NCBI GenBank assembly: GCA_002238685.1
Contig: MPMV01000009.1
Span: 58,225-122,224, forward strand
From: a bacterium EF100-94H03 bin56
GTDB lineage: Bacteria > Pseudomonadota > Alphaproteobacteria > SP197
Reading direction: 5' to 3'
Length of the DNA stretch: 64,000 nucleotides
Shown here: one piece after another, positions 16,611 through 25,701 of the stretch
Layout: every line of letters starts with the position of its first letter
Position numbering within the stretch: the stretch's first letter is position 1
Position numbers and translations under genes: made by a program
Notes under the pieces: model-generated
Seen by the model: the letters and a program-made list of their open reading frames with translations, nothing else
Told to the model about the DNA's origin: nothing
Database searches by the model: none

Positions 16611-18622
16611 CCACACGTCCACTGGCGGGGTATCCCGTGACCCAGACATTTCCCAATCTCTTCTCGCCGCTCGGCCTGCGCCACAAGACACTGAAGAGCA
16701 GGCTCGTGTTCGGTGCGCACACCGCCAACATGTCGGTCGACGGGCTGCCGCTGGACCGCCACTACGGCTATTACCTGGAGCGCGCCATCGGTGGTGCTGC
16801 CATGATCGTCGTCGAGCCGATGCCCGTTCACGATTCCGCCGTCCTGACGCGCGGCAACTTCCGGCACACGAGCGACGAGGTCGTCCCTCACTTCCGGCGC
16901 ATCACCGACGCCTGCCACGAGCATGACGTTGTCATGGTCCAGCAGCTCTATCATGTCGGCCAGCACGGTGACTGGGACAATTCGTTCAGCGCCTATCCCT
17001 CGCCCTCCGGTCTGCCATCGTTCCATGACGCCATGGGCAGCCACACCATGACCGAGGCGGAGATCGAGACCATGATCGACGCCTTCGTGCAGGCCGCCCA
17101 ACGCTGTCGGCAATGCGGTTTTGACGGAATCGAGCTGTTCGCCGCGTACAACGCCCTGATCGATCAGTTCTGGACGCCATTCAACAACCGGCGCGACGAC
17201 CGTTGGGGCGGGTCGCTGGAGAACCGCGTGCGGTTCTCGTCGGAAATCATGCAACGCATCCGCAAGGCCTGCGGTGACGATTTCATCGTCGGCCTTGCCG
17301 TCAGCATTGAGGACGAGGCCGATGTCGCGCTGTCGGTGGAAGCGCTCTGCGAGATCGTCGGATGGCACGACGAACGCCAGTTGATGGACTACGTTACCTG
17401 CGGATTCGGCAGCTATTTCAGCTCCGGCACCATCATCCCGACCTTTGTCTGGCCCGACAAGCTGGGCGCGGCCTACGCAGAGGAACTCAAGAAGGCCCTG
17501 CATCATGCACGTATGCAGGCCGAAGCCCATATCCGCACACCCGAGAATGCGGACTACGTCATCGCGTCCGGCCAGGCCGACATGGTCTCGATCGTGCGCG
17601 GCCAGATCGCCGATCCGCATCTGGGCAACAAAGCGCGAGACGGCAGGCCGGAAGACATTCGTCCCTGCATCTCATGCAACCAGATGTGCAACGGCAGGCG
17701 CTCGCGCGACTACTGGGTCTCCTGCCTGATCAACCCGTCGGCCGGCCGCGAGTTCGAGTTCGGCGGAGACCGATTCACCCCCTCGCCCCAACCCAAACGG
17801 GTCCTGGTTGTCGGCGGCGGTCCGGCGGGCTTGGAGGCGGCGAGGGTCGCCGCCGAACGCGGCCACCGCGTGATCCTGGCCGAGGCGGCACCCGATCTCG
17901 GCGGACAGTATCGGCTGGCCGGCCATCAACCGCGCCGCCAGCAGATCCTGGATCACATCGCGTGGTACGAGACCCAGCTCGCCAAGCTCCAGGTCGAGAT
18001 ACGTCTGAACACCTATGTCGACGCCGCCGAGATTTCGCCGAACGATCACGACGACATCGTCGTCGCGACCGGCTCGCTGCCGGCCGGCACCGGCTTCCAG
18101 CGCGCCCTTCCCGGCCAGGACGTGCTGCCCGGCGCAGATCAGGCAAACGTCTTCGCCGTCGAAGACGTGATGTCACGCGCCGCCCGTCTCGGCGACCGCG
18201 TTATCCTGCTCGACGAAGACGGCAATTGGCGCGGCGGCGGCACCGCCTGGTATCTGGCCGAGCGTGGCCACAAGGTCATTCTGGTGACCCAGCACTCCAA
18301 GGTCGGCGCCGACATCGCCAGAACCAATGTCGACTACCGCCTGCGAGTCACCCTGCGCCGTTTGGTCGTCGAGTTCTTCACCGAGTGTGGCTTGCTGGAC
18401 TGGCGCGGCAACGGTGGGACGGTGCTCGACTTTCTTTCCGGAGAGCGGTCCTTCGTGAGGGCTGATTCGCTGGTCTTGGCCACGACAAACGAACCGTTCG
18501 ACGATCTGTCGCATGCGTTGCCGGCCGATGAGATCGCCGTCCATCGCTTGGGCGACTGTGTCGCCGCGCGTACCGCCTATGTCGCGTTCTATGAAGGGCG
18601 CAAGCTCGGTTTGGCGCTCTGA
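16607..18622 (+). CDS. TMADH/DgcA/StcD-like FMN-FeS-FAD oxidoreductase
   Basis: 671 residues from a GTG at 16607 overlapping the upstream stop; a GTG at 16637 is an alternative start. The N-terminal half is an Old Yellow Enzyme barrel (SPLGLRHKTLKSRLVFGAH; DGIELFAAYNALIDQF; RGQIADPHLGNKA). A 4Fe-4S motif CISCNQMC followed by a Cys 12 residues later lies near residue 353, and an ADP-binding fold VLVVGGGPAGLEAA begins near residue 399. This is the layout of trimethylamine dehydrogenase, dimethylglycine catabolism DgcA and stachydrine demethylase StcD. Oxidative N-demethylation of a tertiary amine or betaine is expected, next in sequence after the MttB-like enzyme. Confidence 0.9.
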   Translation: MTTRPLAGYPVTQTFPNLFSPLGLRHKTLKSRLVFGAHTANMSVDGLPLDRHYGYYLERAIGGAAMIVVEPMPVHDSAVLTRGNFRHTSDEVVPHFRRITDACHEHDVVMVQQLYHVGQHGDWDNSFSAYPSPSGLPSFHDAMGSHTMTEAEIETMIDAFVQAAQRCRQCGFDGIELFAAYNALIDQFWTPFNNRRDDRWGGSLENRVRFSSEIMQRIRKACGDDFIVGLAVSIEDEADVALSVEALCEIVGWHDERQLMDYVTCGFGSYFSSGTIIPTFVWPDKLGAAYAEELKKALHHARMQAEAHIRTPENADYVIASGQADMVSIVRGQIADPHLGNKARDGRPEDIRPCISCNQMCNGRRSRDYWVSCLINPSAGREFEFGGDRFTPSPQPKRVLVVGGGPAGLEAARVAAERGHRVILAEAAPDLGGQYRLAGHQPRRQQILDHIAWYETQLAKLQVEIRLNTYVDAAEISPNDHDDIVVATGSLPAGTGFQRALPGQDVLPGADQANVFAVEDVMSRAARLGDRVILLDEDGNWRGGGTAWYLAERGHKVILVTQHSKVGADIARTNVDYRLRVTLRRLVVEFFTECGLLDWRGNGGTVLDFLSGERSFVRADSLVLATTNEPFDDLSHALPADEIAVHRLGDCVAARTAYVAFYEGRKLGLAL

Positions 18623-18625
18623 CGA

Positions 18626-20647
18626 CTATACGAGATCGCGCGGAATGGTGTCGTTCCATTCGCGCATGAAGACGCGTTCGTCGCCGTCGTAGGCCTCGAG
18701 GCGCCCGGACACATAGAAGGCGTCCCGGTCGCATCGCTGGGAGGTCACAATCTCCGTGCGCACCGACCAGTCGTCGCGCGCCATGGTGACGGTACGCCGC
18801 GCCTCGACCCTGGCGGATGCCGGATCGTCCGGATGAACGCGATAGGTTCTGACGGTTCGCCCGCTCTTCACCATGCCGTGGCTGGTGTCGTGGCGGCGGC
18901 CATGGTCCTCGATGGTCACGGCCGTGACCACCCCGCTCTCCAGGTCGCGTTCGACAAACCGGCGGTGGTTTTCAGGCTCGAGGACCTCCTCTCCAAGCGC
19001 CTCTGCCATTTCGGATTCGTCGAATGACACCTGGGCGTCAGGACGCGTGGGCATCACCGGCAATTGAAGCGAACTGACGCCGGTGAAGACGGAGAGTGTC
19101 GGCTTGTCGGGCGCCGGCCAGACGAGCGGCCAATAGGAGGTCGAAATGGCGACGCGCAGCCGGTTGCCAGGCGGCACGGCGTAAGCGATGTCGTCGAGCA
19201 CGACCCGCACCCGATAACGCTTGCCGGATTCCAACGGTTCAAGGTCAACGTGGCCGTCCCGGTGCGTCAGGTTCAACAGGCCGTACGTGATACGTACCGA
19301 CGCACCGCCCGGCGCGACATCGCACAGACGCACGGCCACCTGCCCGACCGCGCGGTCACAGGTCAGCTCCAGTTCGACGACCGGCGCACCGGCTAACTCC
19401 AGTCGCTCGGTAAGCGGTTCGGTATCGAATAGCAGCGACCCGCCGTCATCAAGGCGTTGATCGCCGGGCGATTCCGGTCCCCAACCCATGGGACAGATCT
19501 CGCTGGCCGCCGTCCCGGTCGTCAGTGGTGATGAGATTGTGAGTTCGCGTTCGATTTCGGCCGCACCGTCCAGGCTACCGCGGTTCAACACCAGATGCCG
19601 CACCTCCACGGTCTCGGGCGGCCAGGTCGACGCGCCGATCCACGAGCCCTCGCGTTGTTCATACCACGCGCGCGGCGGTTCAGAGTCATAGACCCAAATG
19701 CGAAACCGCGGCTCGTCGAGGACATCGGTCTCATGGCCCTTCAGCCAATGGTCCCACCAGCGCAGACATTCCTGCAGATAGCCGATCTGGGGGCCAGGCA
19801 TGGCGTCATACGGATAGCCGTGAAGCCAGGGGCCGATGATGGCGCGCGACGTCTCCGGCACCTGACTCAGGATGCGCGGCACCGGCGTCGAATAGACGTC
19901 GCCCCAGCCACCCGCGATCAGCGCCGGCACATCAATCGACTGGGCGACATCGCAGATCGACCCATGGGACCACAGGGCGTCGCGGCGTTGATGGCGCAGC
20001 CATGTCGGCAAGGTGAACTCGTGCGCTTCCAGACGCTCAAGCCACATGTCGCGCCACTTAGCCGCGGCATTGTCGTCCAGCAACGTCGGATCGGGCGGCA
20101 CCGAAAAAAACGACAGCATGGTCGCCGACCATCCGTGATGCTCGGTGAGCTGGCAGCCTCCGCGATAGTGCATGCAATCCGCATAACGATCATCGGAACA
20201 GCCGCTGGCCACAATCGCCTTCAACGCCGGCGGCCGGCATGCCGCGACCTGCAGCGAGTTATAGCCGCCCCACGAGTTGCCCATCATGCCGACGGCCCCA
20301 TCGCACCAGGGCTGGCGCGATAGCCAGTCGATCACCTCGACGCCGTCGTCGATTTCCTGCTGGGTGTATTCGTCGGTGATCAGCCCGTCGGACTCACCGG
20401 TGCCGCGGACATCGACACGAAGACAGGCATAGCCGTGACCGGCCATGTAACGGTGCGCATGCTCGTCGCGCGTCTGCGTCTTGTGGCGCTTGGCATAAGG
20501 CAGGTACTCCAGAACCGCCGGTACCGGTTTCTGTTCAGCGTCGACCGGAAGCCAGGCACGCGCTGCCAGCCGGCAACCATCCGAAAGCGTGATCCACAGG
20601 TTCTCGATCTCATGGTTGTCACACGGCAAGGTATTGACGATCTTCAT
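18626..20647 (-). CDS. CocE/NonD family hydrolase (first paralogue)
   Basis: 673 residues of the X-Pro dipeptidyl-peptidase (S15)/cocaine esterase family. The alpha/beta-hydrolase nucleophile elbow is GNSWGG near residue 122, preceded by RVDVRGTGESDG, and the C-terminal jelly-roll domain has LAGAPVVELELTCD and GNRLRVAISTSYWP. It hydrolyses an ester, acyl or Xaa-Pro-type amide bond. No signal peptide is seen. It is the last gene of the leftward run from the solute-binding protein, converging with the demethylase gene (3 bp gap between stops). Similar architecture to 20951-22981 suggests old duplication or parallel recruitment. Confidence 0.9.
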   Translation of the reverse strand: MKIVNTLPCDNHEIENLWITLSDGCRLAARAWLPVDAEQKPVPAVLEYLPYAKRHKTQTRDEHAHRYMAGHGYACLRVDVRGTGESDGLITDEYTQQEIDDGVEVIDWLSRQPWCDGAVGMMGNSWGGYNSLQVAACRPPALKAIVASGCSDDRYADCMHYRGGCQLTEHHGWSATMLSFFSVPPDPTLLDDNAAAKWRDMWLERLEAHEFTLPTWLRHQRRDALWSHGSICDVAQSIDVPALIAGGWGDVYSTPVPRILSQVPETSRAIIGPWLHGYPYDAMPGPQIGYLQECLRWWDHWLKGHETDVLDEPRFRIWVYDSEPPRAWYEQREGSWIGASTWPPETVEVRHLVLNRGSLDGAAEIERELTISSPLTTGTAASEICPMGWGPESPGDQRLDDGGSLLFDTEPLTERLELAGAPVVELELTCDRAVGQVAVRLCDVAPGGASVRITYGLLNLTHRDGHVDLEPLESGKRYRVRVVLDDIAYAVPPGNRLRVAISTSYWPLVWPAPDKPTLSVFTGVSSLQLPVMPTRPDAQVSFDESEMAEALGEEVLEPENHRRFVERDLESGVVTAVTIEDHGRRHDTSHGMVKSGRTVRTYRVHPDDPASARVEARRTVTMARDDWSVRTEIVTSQRCDRDAFYVSGRLEAYDGDERVFMREWNDTIPRDLV

Positions 20648-20649
20648 GG

Positions 20650-20912
20650 CCCTCGACCCTGGAGAAGTTTCGCTTCGAACGGACAGCTGCAGGGCCTCTT
20701 GGCGCCCTGGGCCGTGACCAACACCTGGTCTTCATGCTCGGGCCAAAGGGTGCATCCTTGACTTCGACTGTTGACGTTGTCCACACGCCCATCAGGTCGG
20801 TCCCGGTGGCATACCGTGGCAATCGCATCATCTCCTGTAGTCGAGCAAGCGTTCGCGCACGCAGAGCAGCGAAATCGAATTCGCTGGGGTCAGGAATGTT
20901 GAGTTCCCGCAT
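20650..20912 (-). pseudogene. Decayed N-terminal fragment of an M24 (Xaa-Pro peptidase/creatinase-like) gene
   Basis: The frame from the ATG at 20912 reads MRELNIPDPSEFDFAALRAR, then RYATGTDLMGVWTTSTV. This pattern is the creatinase-N start and the RYATGT segment of M24 peptidases, with about 15 expected residues missing between them. After TSTV the plausible continuation (LWPEHEDQVLV) is in another frame, so there is at least one frameshift, and the remaining roughly 300 residues including the metal-binding domain are absent. It starts 38 bp after the second CocE stop and ends at the first CocE start, in the same direction. An intact M24 gene probably once lay between the two hydrolase genes. 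Confidence 0.6.
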
Positions 20913-20950
20913 GTACGGCTGTGTACTGCGCCGCCTGTTCGGATCGCCTA

Positions 20951-22981
20951 TCATGTGAAGTCGCGCGGGATGCGGTCGTCCCACGTGCGGGACCACACGC
21001 GCTCACCGTTTTCAGAAACCTGTGCGTGGGTCCTGATGTGGAAGTCGCTCGCATCAGCTGTCTGTACGCACTCGCCGGCCACACAGATATCGGTCCCGTC
21101 CCCGAAAGACATGGAGGTCACCCACTTGCTCTCGGCCCGCGCAGCAGCCGGCTCTGTCTCGACCACGGTAAACCGTTCCTCGCCTCGCTCCACAATCTCG
21201 AAACCGGATTTATCATGGCGTAGCCGCCCGGCATCCCGAACGTTCTCGTAGGTCACTTCACCAGTAACGAAATCGCGCACGAGACGCCTCTCGCGCCGCG
21301 GAGGTGCTAACGTCGAGACCGGCCCCGAGGGAAAATTCGGAGCAGGTCTGAACTTTGGGTCGAAGGTTTCGGCACGCATCGGACGAACCGGTAGGGTGAG
21401 ACTACCCGTCTGATTCACGATGCCTACGCTAACGACAGCCGGTGAGGGCCAGTACAATGGCCAGCAGCCGGACTGAATTGTAAGCCGGATGCGATGGCCG
21501 ACTTCGAATCGATGCGCAATGTCATTCAGCGCAATTCGAGCGCAAAATCGCTTGCCGACTGGAAGGGGCTCAGGCACCTCATGACCATGTCTGTGGTTGA
21601 GGTTGAATACACCGTAGGTCACGCGAGACGATTGTTGGTCCGGGGCCACGTCGTTGAGGCGCAAGTATACATGGGCCTGTGGCTGGTCTACGCGAAGTTC
21701 CAAATCGACATAGGGCGTTCCAAGGATCTCCAGCGGCTCGCTCAAAGGCGTGCTGTCAAGAACTACTGATCGACCATCTTCCTCACGCTGATCAGGCGGG
21801 AATTGCGCCTTTCCGCCATCCGGGCAGCGGTCTCCGTGTGTCGATCCTGCAAGTGGATCCGGGCGACACACAAGTTCGATATTGCCACACTCGCCGGACA
21901 TTGACCGAACTGCTTCCACGCTCCGTTCGACCAGCATGCGATCACTGATTTGCCAGTCCTTCTCGATCACGTTCGGTGATGGCCAGGAGGGTTCCGATAT
22001 CCACCGACCGGACTGCATCTTGCGCGTGGTCGACTGCACCACCGGCTCCTGCATCCAGACATGCAATCCTGGTTCCTGCATCAGGCCGCTATCGCGTCCC
22101 TTCAGCCAATGGTCCCACCAGCGCAGCATATCGTGCAAGCCATCGATCGCCGGACCTGGTTTCCCTTCCCACGGATAGCAGTGACCCCAAGGGCCAATCA
22201 GGCCACGAACCGGCACCTTCAGGTCCACCACCAAGCGCAAAATGCTGTTTGTATAACCGTCGGCCCATCCGCCCACCGCATAGACAGGGACGTCAATGGC
22301 TTCGCAGTCGTCACGGACGGACCCGTGACGCCAAAGCTCGTCGCGCCGTTGATGCCGCGTCCAATGTGCCGCGTACTCGCGCGCACCTTCAAGGCGCTGC
22401 CGCCACATTTCTCGCCATCGTTCGCCGACGACCTGAGGATTTGGTGGCCGCAGGCTGTAGACCAGCATGCGCAAGCCCCAGTTCAGGTTCTCCACCGTGA
22501 GGCAGCCGCCATTGTAGTGGACATCATCTTCATAACGGTCATCGGTGGAGCAAGCCGTGTAGATCGCCCCCAGGCCAGGCGGTCGAATCGCCGCAACCTG
22601 CAGGGCATTGATGCCTCCCCACGAGATTCCCATCATGCCGACCGCGCCACTGCACCAGCTCTGTTCTGCAAGCCATTCGATTACGTGGCCGGCATCGTTC
22701 AGCTCGCATTCGCTGTATTCATCCTCCGCCAGACCCTCTGAGTCTCCATGGCCTCGGATGTCGCAACGCACCATCGCGTACCTGTGCGCGGCAAGCCAGA
22801 CGTGGTGCTGGTCGCGTGCCACGGTCACATCGCTCTTTCGGTACGGTGTATACTCCAGTATCGCGGGTACCGGATACCGGTCGGCATCCTTCGGCATGCG
22901 AACGCGGGCAGAAAGTCGAATGCCGTCCGGCATGCAAATCCAGACATCAGAATCGTCGAGACTCTCGCGCAACATCGTCAT
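20951..22981 (-). CDS. CocE/NonD family hydrolase (second paralogue)
   Basis: 676 residues from the ATG at 22981 (an in-frame extension to 23038 lies over a terminator-like hairpin and is unlikely to be translated; ATG at 22975 is an alternative). The nucleophile elbow is GISWGG near residue 122, preceded by RCDIRGHGDSEG, and the C-terminal jelly-roll domain contains LGTPYVDLELRVD and GHRIRLTIQSGCWP. Function as for the first paralogue: serine hydrolase on ester or Xaa-Pro-type bonds. Base composition looks less GC-rich than in flanking genes, as does the solute-binding gene upstream, which may mean later acquisition. Confidence 0.9.
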   Translation of the reverse strand: MTMLRESLDDSDVWICMPDGIRLSARVRMPKDADRYPVPAILEYTPYRKSDVTVARDQHHVWLAAHRYAMVRCDIRGHGDSEGLAEDEYSECELNDAGHVIEWLAEQSWCSGAVGMMGISWGGINALQVAAIRPPGLGAIYTACSTDDRYEDDVHYNGGCLTVENLNWGLRMLVYSLRPPNPQVVGERWREMWRQRLEGAREYAAHWTRHQRRDELWRHGSVRDDCEAIDVPVYAVGGWADGYTNSILRLVVDLKVPVRGLIGPWGHCYPWEGKPGPAIDGLHDMLRWWDHWLKGRDSGLMQEPGLHVWMQEPVVQSTTRKMQSGRWISEPSWPSPNVIEKDWQISDRMLVERSVEAVRSMSGECGNIELVCRPDPLAGSTHGDRCPDGGKAQFPPDQREEDGRSVVLDSTPLSEPLEILGTPYVDLELRVDQPQAHVYLRLNDVAPDQQSSRVTYGVFNLNHRHGHEVPEPLPVGKRFCARIALNDIAHRFEVGHRIRLTIQSGCWPLYWPSPAVVSVGIVNQTGSLTLPVRPMRAETFDPKFRPAPNFPSGPVSTLAPPRRERRLVRDFVTGEVTYENVRDAGRLRHDKSGFEIVERGEERFTVVETEPAAARAESKWVTSMSFGDGTDICVAGECVQTADASDFHIRTHAQVSENGERVWSRTWDDRIPRDFT

Positions 22982-23017
22982 TTCAGAAATGCAGACACCT
23001 GTGTCTGAGAAAAGACG

Positions 23018-23043
23018 GGGCGGCGGCCCTGAAACCACCGCCC
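23018..23043 (-). terminator. Hairpin between solute-binding protein and CocE-like gene
   Basis: On the minus strand GGGCGGTGG pairs with CCGCCGCCC (one G-U) around an 8-nt loop, followed after a few bases by GTCTTTTCTC. It lies 27 bp after the solute-binding gene stop. It may be a partial terminator that lowers expression of the hydrolase genes relative to the binding protein, a common arrangement. Confidence 0.55.
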
Positions 23044-23070
23044 GCGTCTAGGCAGCGCCACAGGGAGAAG

Positions 23071-24210
23071 TCAGATGCCGGCTTGCACCTCTTCCCACAT
23101 CACGGCGACCTTGTCGGAGTTTGCCATTGGCTGCGAGAAGTGAGTGTTTGCCAGGAAGGTATCGACATCCTTCGCCAGGCCAACCGAGAGCAACCACTCT
23201 TCATCCAGCCCCTCGTACGACTTGCGATTGGAGTGACCAGCTAGCCATTCCGTAATCTCAAAGCGGCCTGACTCCGGGGAAAGGTATGAGTCAATGACCT
23301 CGTGGGCTTTCTCGTAAAGTCCGCGTTCTTTGGATGCAGGATGAATCGTAAGTCCGCAGCACCACGTGATTGCCCCTTCCTTGGGAACCATCCAGACCCA
23401 TTGCGCATCACTGCCGGCTGCCGCATCTTTCAACTGTGTCAGGACTGAGTTCCAGGCAACGCCCATGATGACCTCTCCGGCCGCCAGCGATTGTGCAACC
23501 TCGGTCATGGAGTGGGTTACAATGCGATTGTTTGGCATTTGCCGAACAAGCCACTCGCGAACTTCCGCGATCTGGGCATCACCCATGTTGAACGCGTCAA
23601 TGCCCAAGGCAACCCCAGCTATCGATGCCATGTCCGATGAACTATCGACCACGGACATCCGGCCCTCGTACTTTTCGTCCTGCAGCGCGTTCCAGCTCTG
23701 GTTGGCGGGATCGGCATATTCGGGCGCAAGATCCGTGCGGACCACAATTGACGTTTGACCCCAATCGTCAGCAGCGAACACCTGCTCTCCACCCATCATT
23801 CCGCCCGGAATGTCTCTGAAGACGTCAAACAGATCGGGCCAATGCGTCAGCATGGACGTGTCGATTGGCGCAAGTAGTCCGGCATCATGCCATAGCTGCA
23901 TGGACTCGATGCATGGAAACATCAGATCGGGCGAGTAGCCGCCCCGCATCTTGTTGAAGGCTTCTTCTTGGTTACTGAAGAACGTGTAGTTGGGCGGTGC
24001 GCCGTTCTCGGCAACGTACTGCGCGGCAAACTCGGGGCTGTCATAGCCTGCCCATGTGAACAGAACCGGCTGTTCGGTATCGGCTCTTGCCGAGCGTCCC
24101 GCGATCGGCACCATCGCGGACATCACGCCAAACGACGCCATCAGCCGTTTGGCCTCACGCCGTGTGATCTTGCCGCTGAACAGAAGATCCCTGAACTCGT
24201 TGGTTTCCAT
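23071..24210 (-). CDS. PotD-like extracellular solute-binding protein (orphan)
   Basis: 379 residues of the spermidine/putrescine-type periplasmic binding family. The N-terminus has KITRREAKRLMAS then a hydrophobic stretch and SARAD, i.e. a Tat-like twin-arginine signal with cleavage near residue 43. The mature protein starts VLFTWAGYDSPEF, typical of PotD/PotF-like proteins that bind cationic or small organic solutes. No permease or ATPase genes adjoin it. A PotBCA set without a binding protein is at 60278-63310, but any pairing is speculation. It heads the leftward group with the two CocE-like hydrolases, suggesting that their substrate is imported. Confidence 0.88.
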   Translation of the reverse strand: METNEFRDLLFSGKITRREAKRLMASFGVMSAMVPIAGRSARADTEQPVLFTWAGYDSPEFAAQYVAENGAPPNYTFFSNQEEAFNKMRGGYSPDLMFPCIESMQLWHDAGLLAPIDTSMLTHWPDLFDVFRDIPGGMMGGEQVFAADDWGQTSIVVRTDLAPEYADPANQSWNALQDEKYEGRMSVVDSSSDMASIAGVALGIDAFNMGDAQIAEVREWLVRQMPNNRIVTHSMTEVAQSLAAGEVIMGVAWNSVLTQLKDAAAGSDAQWVWMVPKEGAITWCCGLTIHPASKERGLYEKAHEVIDSYLSPESGRFEITEWLAGHSNRKSYEGLDEEWLLSVGLAKDVDTFLANTHFSQPMANSDKVAVMWEEVQAGI

Positions 24211-24602
24211 TGAAGTCTCCCTGGCTTTGCCTCGCCCTTTGCTCAGGCATATGCCCCATCGCCCAGCTTCCCCAGCGCTATGACGATCGCGGCGAGGCGA
24301 CTAAGACTGATAAAATCGCCTCAATAATGCATCATCGTATCGATATTCAATTCGTTGTGTCAAATCCTTGTTGTGGAGCTTGTCTCGCCCCGGGGGGTGT
24401 ACCTCGCCGCAGGATGTTCCAGACACTTGAAGACATTCTCCCCGACCGGCCGCCCTGGGAGCCTGTCGGATTTGAGGCCATGCGGTTGCCCGACCCGTGA
24501 CGCCGTCATCGGGACGGATGTGAGCGGTTTCCTGGCCCGGTTGCTGGATCGCCATATGGTTCGGGTCATGACTGTTGCTATCGTGGGACCTGGAGAGGCG
24601 TG
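24211..24602. other. Non-coding stretch: promoter region plus probable left flank of IS remnant
   Basis: No supported gene. The part next to the solute-binding gene is relatively AT-rich around 24300-24362 and includes CGTATCG at 24336-24342, similar to the candidate operators near the IclR gene, so it probably holds the leftward promoter. The part from about 24430 to 24602 precedes the transposase start and may be the left end of the IS; its terminal inverted repeat could not be fixed by eye. Confidence 0.4.
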
Positions 24603-25315
24603 ATGTCGCGAGACTTTCGAGAGGTGGACCGGGAGACGCTGTTTTTCCTGCCGCCCTCGGTGCAGGACTGGCTTCCCGAGGATCACCTGACGCGGTTTGT
24701 GGTCGAGGTTGTCGACAGCCTTGATCCTGGCCGCCTGACGTCGGCATACGGCCATGGGGGCAAGCGGGGCTGTCATCCGGGGATGCTTCTGGCGCTGTCG
24801 TCTTACGGCTACCCCACCGGCGTGTTCTCGAGTCGCAAGCTGGAGCAGGCGACCTGGAATTCAGTGGCGTTCCGCACCATTGTTGCGAACAGCCACCTCG
24901 ACCACGACACGATTGCGGCGTTTCGCAAGCGCTTTGTCGAGGAACTGCAGAACCCGTTTGCATGGCCCGGTCGGTGGGCCTTGTGAATCTGGGGGGAGTG
25001 AGCCTTGACGGCACGAAGGTTCAGGCCAACGCCTCGACGCACAAGGCAATGAGTTGGGAGTATGCGACTAGCTTGAGGCCGAGGTCGAGCGACTGATGGC
25101 GCTGGCTGAAGCGGCCGATGATGAGGCGGAGGTCGACATTCCTGCAAAGCTGAAACGCCACGAGGATCGTCGTGAGGCGAGCCGTGCGGCGAAGGCGGAG
25201 ATTGAAGCCCGTGCGGCGACACGCCATGAGGAAGAAGAGAAGGCCTGGCGGGAGAAGCGCAGGGGACGCAAGGGTGGCGGCAAGCCACCTTCGCCGCTCC
25301 AGCCGGGGTCCCGGG
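24603..25315 (+). pseudogene. IS1182-family transposase remnant with two frameshifts and lost 3' end
   Basis: The first frame (24603-24986) begins MSRDFREVDRETLFFLPPSV and includes LPEDHLTRFVVEVVDSLD and SSRKLEQATWNSVAFRTIVA, typical of IS1182-type DDE transposases. The homology moves to a second frame at about 24962-25096 (VSLDGTKVQANASTHKAMSW, containing the first catalytic Asp) and to a third frame from about 25070 (EAEVERLMALAEAADDEAE up to KPPSPLQPGSRD). The catalytic C-terminal half that should follow is not present. The element is therefore inactive and marks an old insertion between the catabolic island and the TRAP transporter. Confidence 0.85.
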
Positions 25316-25701
25316 ACATCCGCGTCGACCCGTTTGCGGATCTTGCCCTTGCACGGGAAAGGGACGTCAGCGCGGACCTTCGTCAGGCCTTCCTGTTCTT
25401 TGCCCGAGAAGGAAAACTCCGGAGCGGCGCCGTGCTGTTCGATGATCGCGGGGAACAGGTGCTCGTCGTCATGACCGGCCCAACCGGGGAAGGTCGGATG
25501 CCCGGTGCGGGGAAGCAACTGAAGGGTGGCATGGAGCATACTCCCGTGTGATTGCACGAGAAAGACATGCTCGACCGCGGCTCGCCCGATCCTCATGGTC
25601 GCCTTCGCGGACAGGATATCCGGCGGCTCGCCGGTTGCGTTCGACGGGGTGTGTCCCTACCTTGCAAGCGACCATCGACCACACCTCATCATGGAGACAT
25701 C
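25316..25701. other. Unassigned stretch after the IS remnant, with TRAP promoter region
   Basis: The third transposase frame stays open to 25551 but past 25315 (IRVDPFADLALARERDVSA...) it does not resemble IS1182 transposases. It may be neighbouring sequence fused when the IS was cut, or chance. The segment 25552-25701 leads into the TAXI-protein gene and should hold its promoter; GGAGA at 25693-25697 is the likely ribosome binding site. No other gene is supported. Confidence 0.35.
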
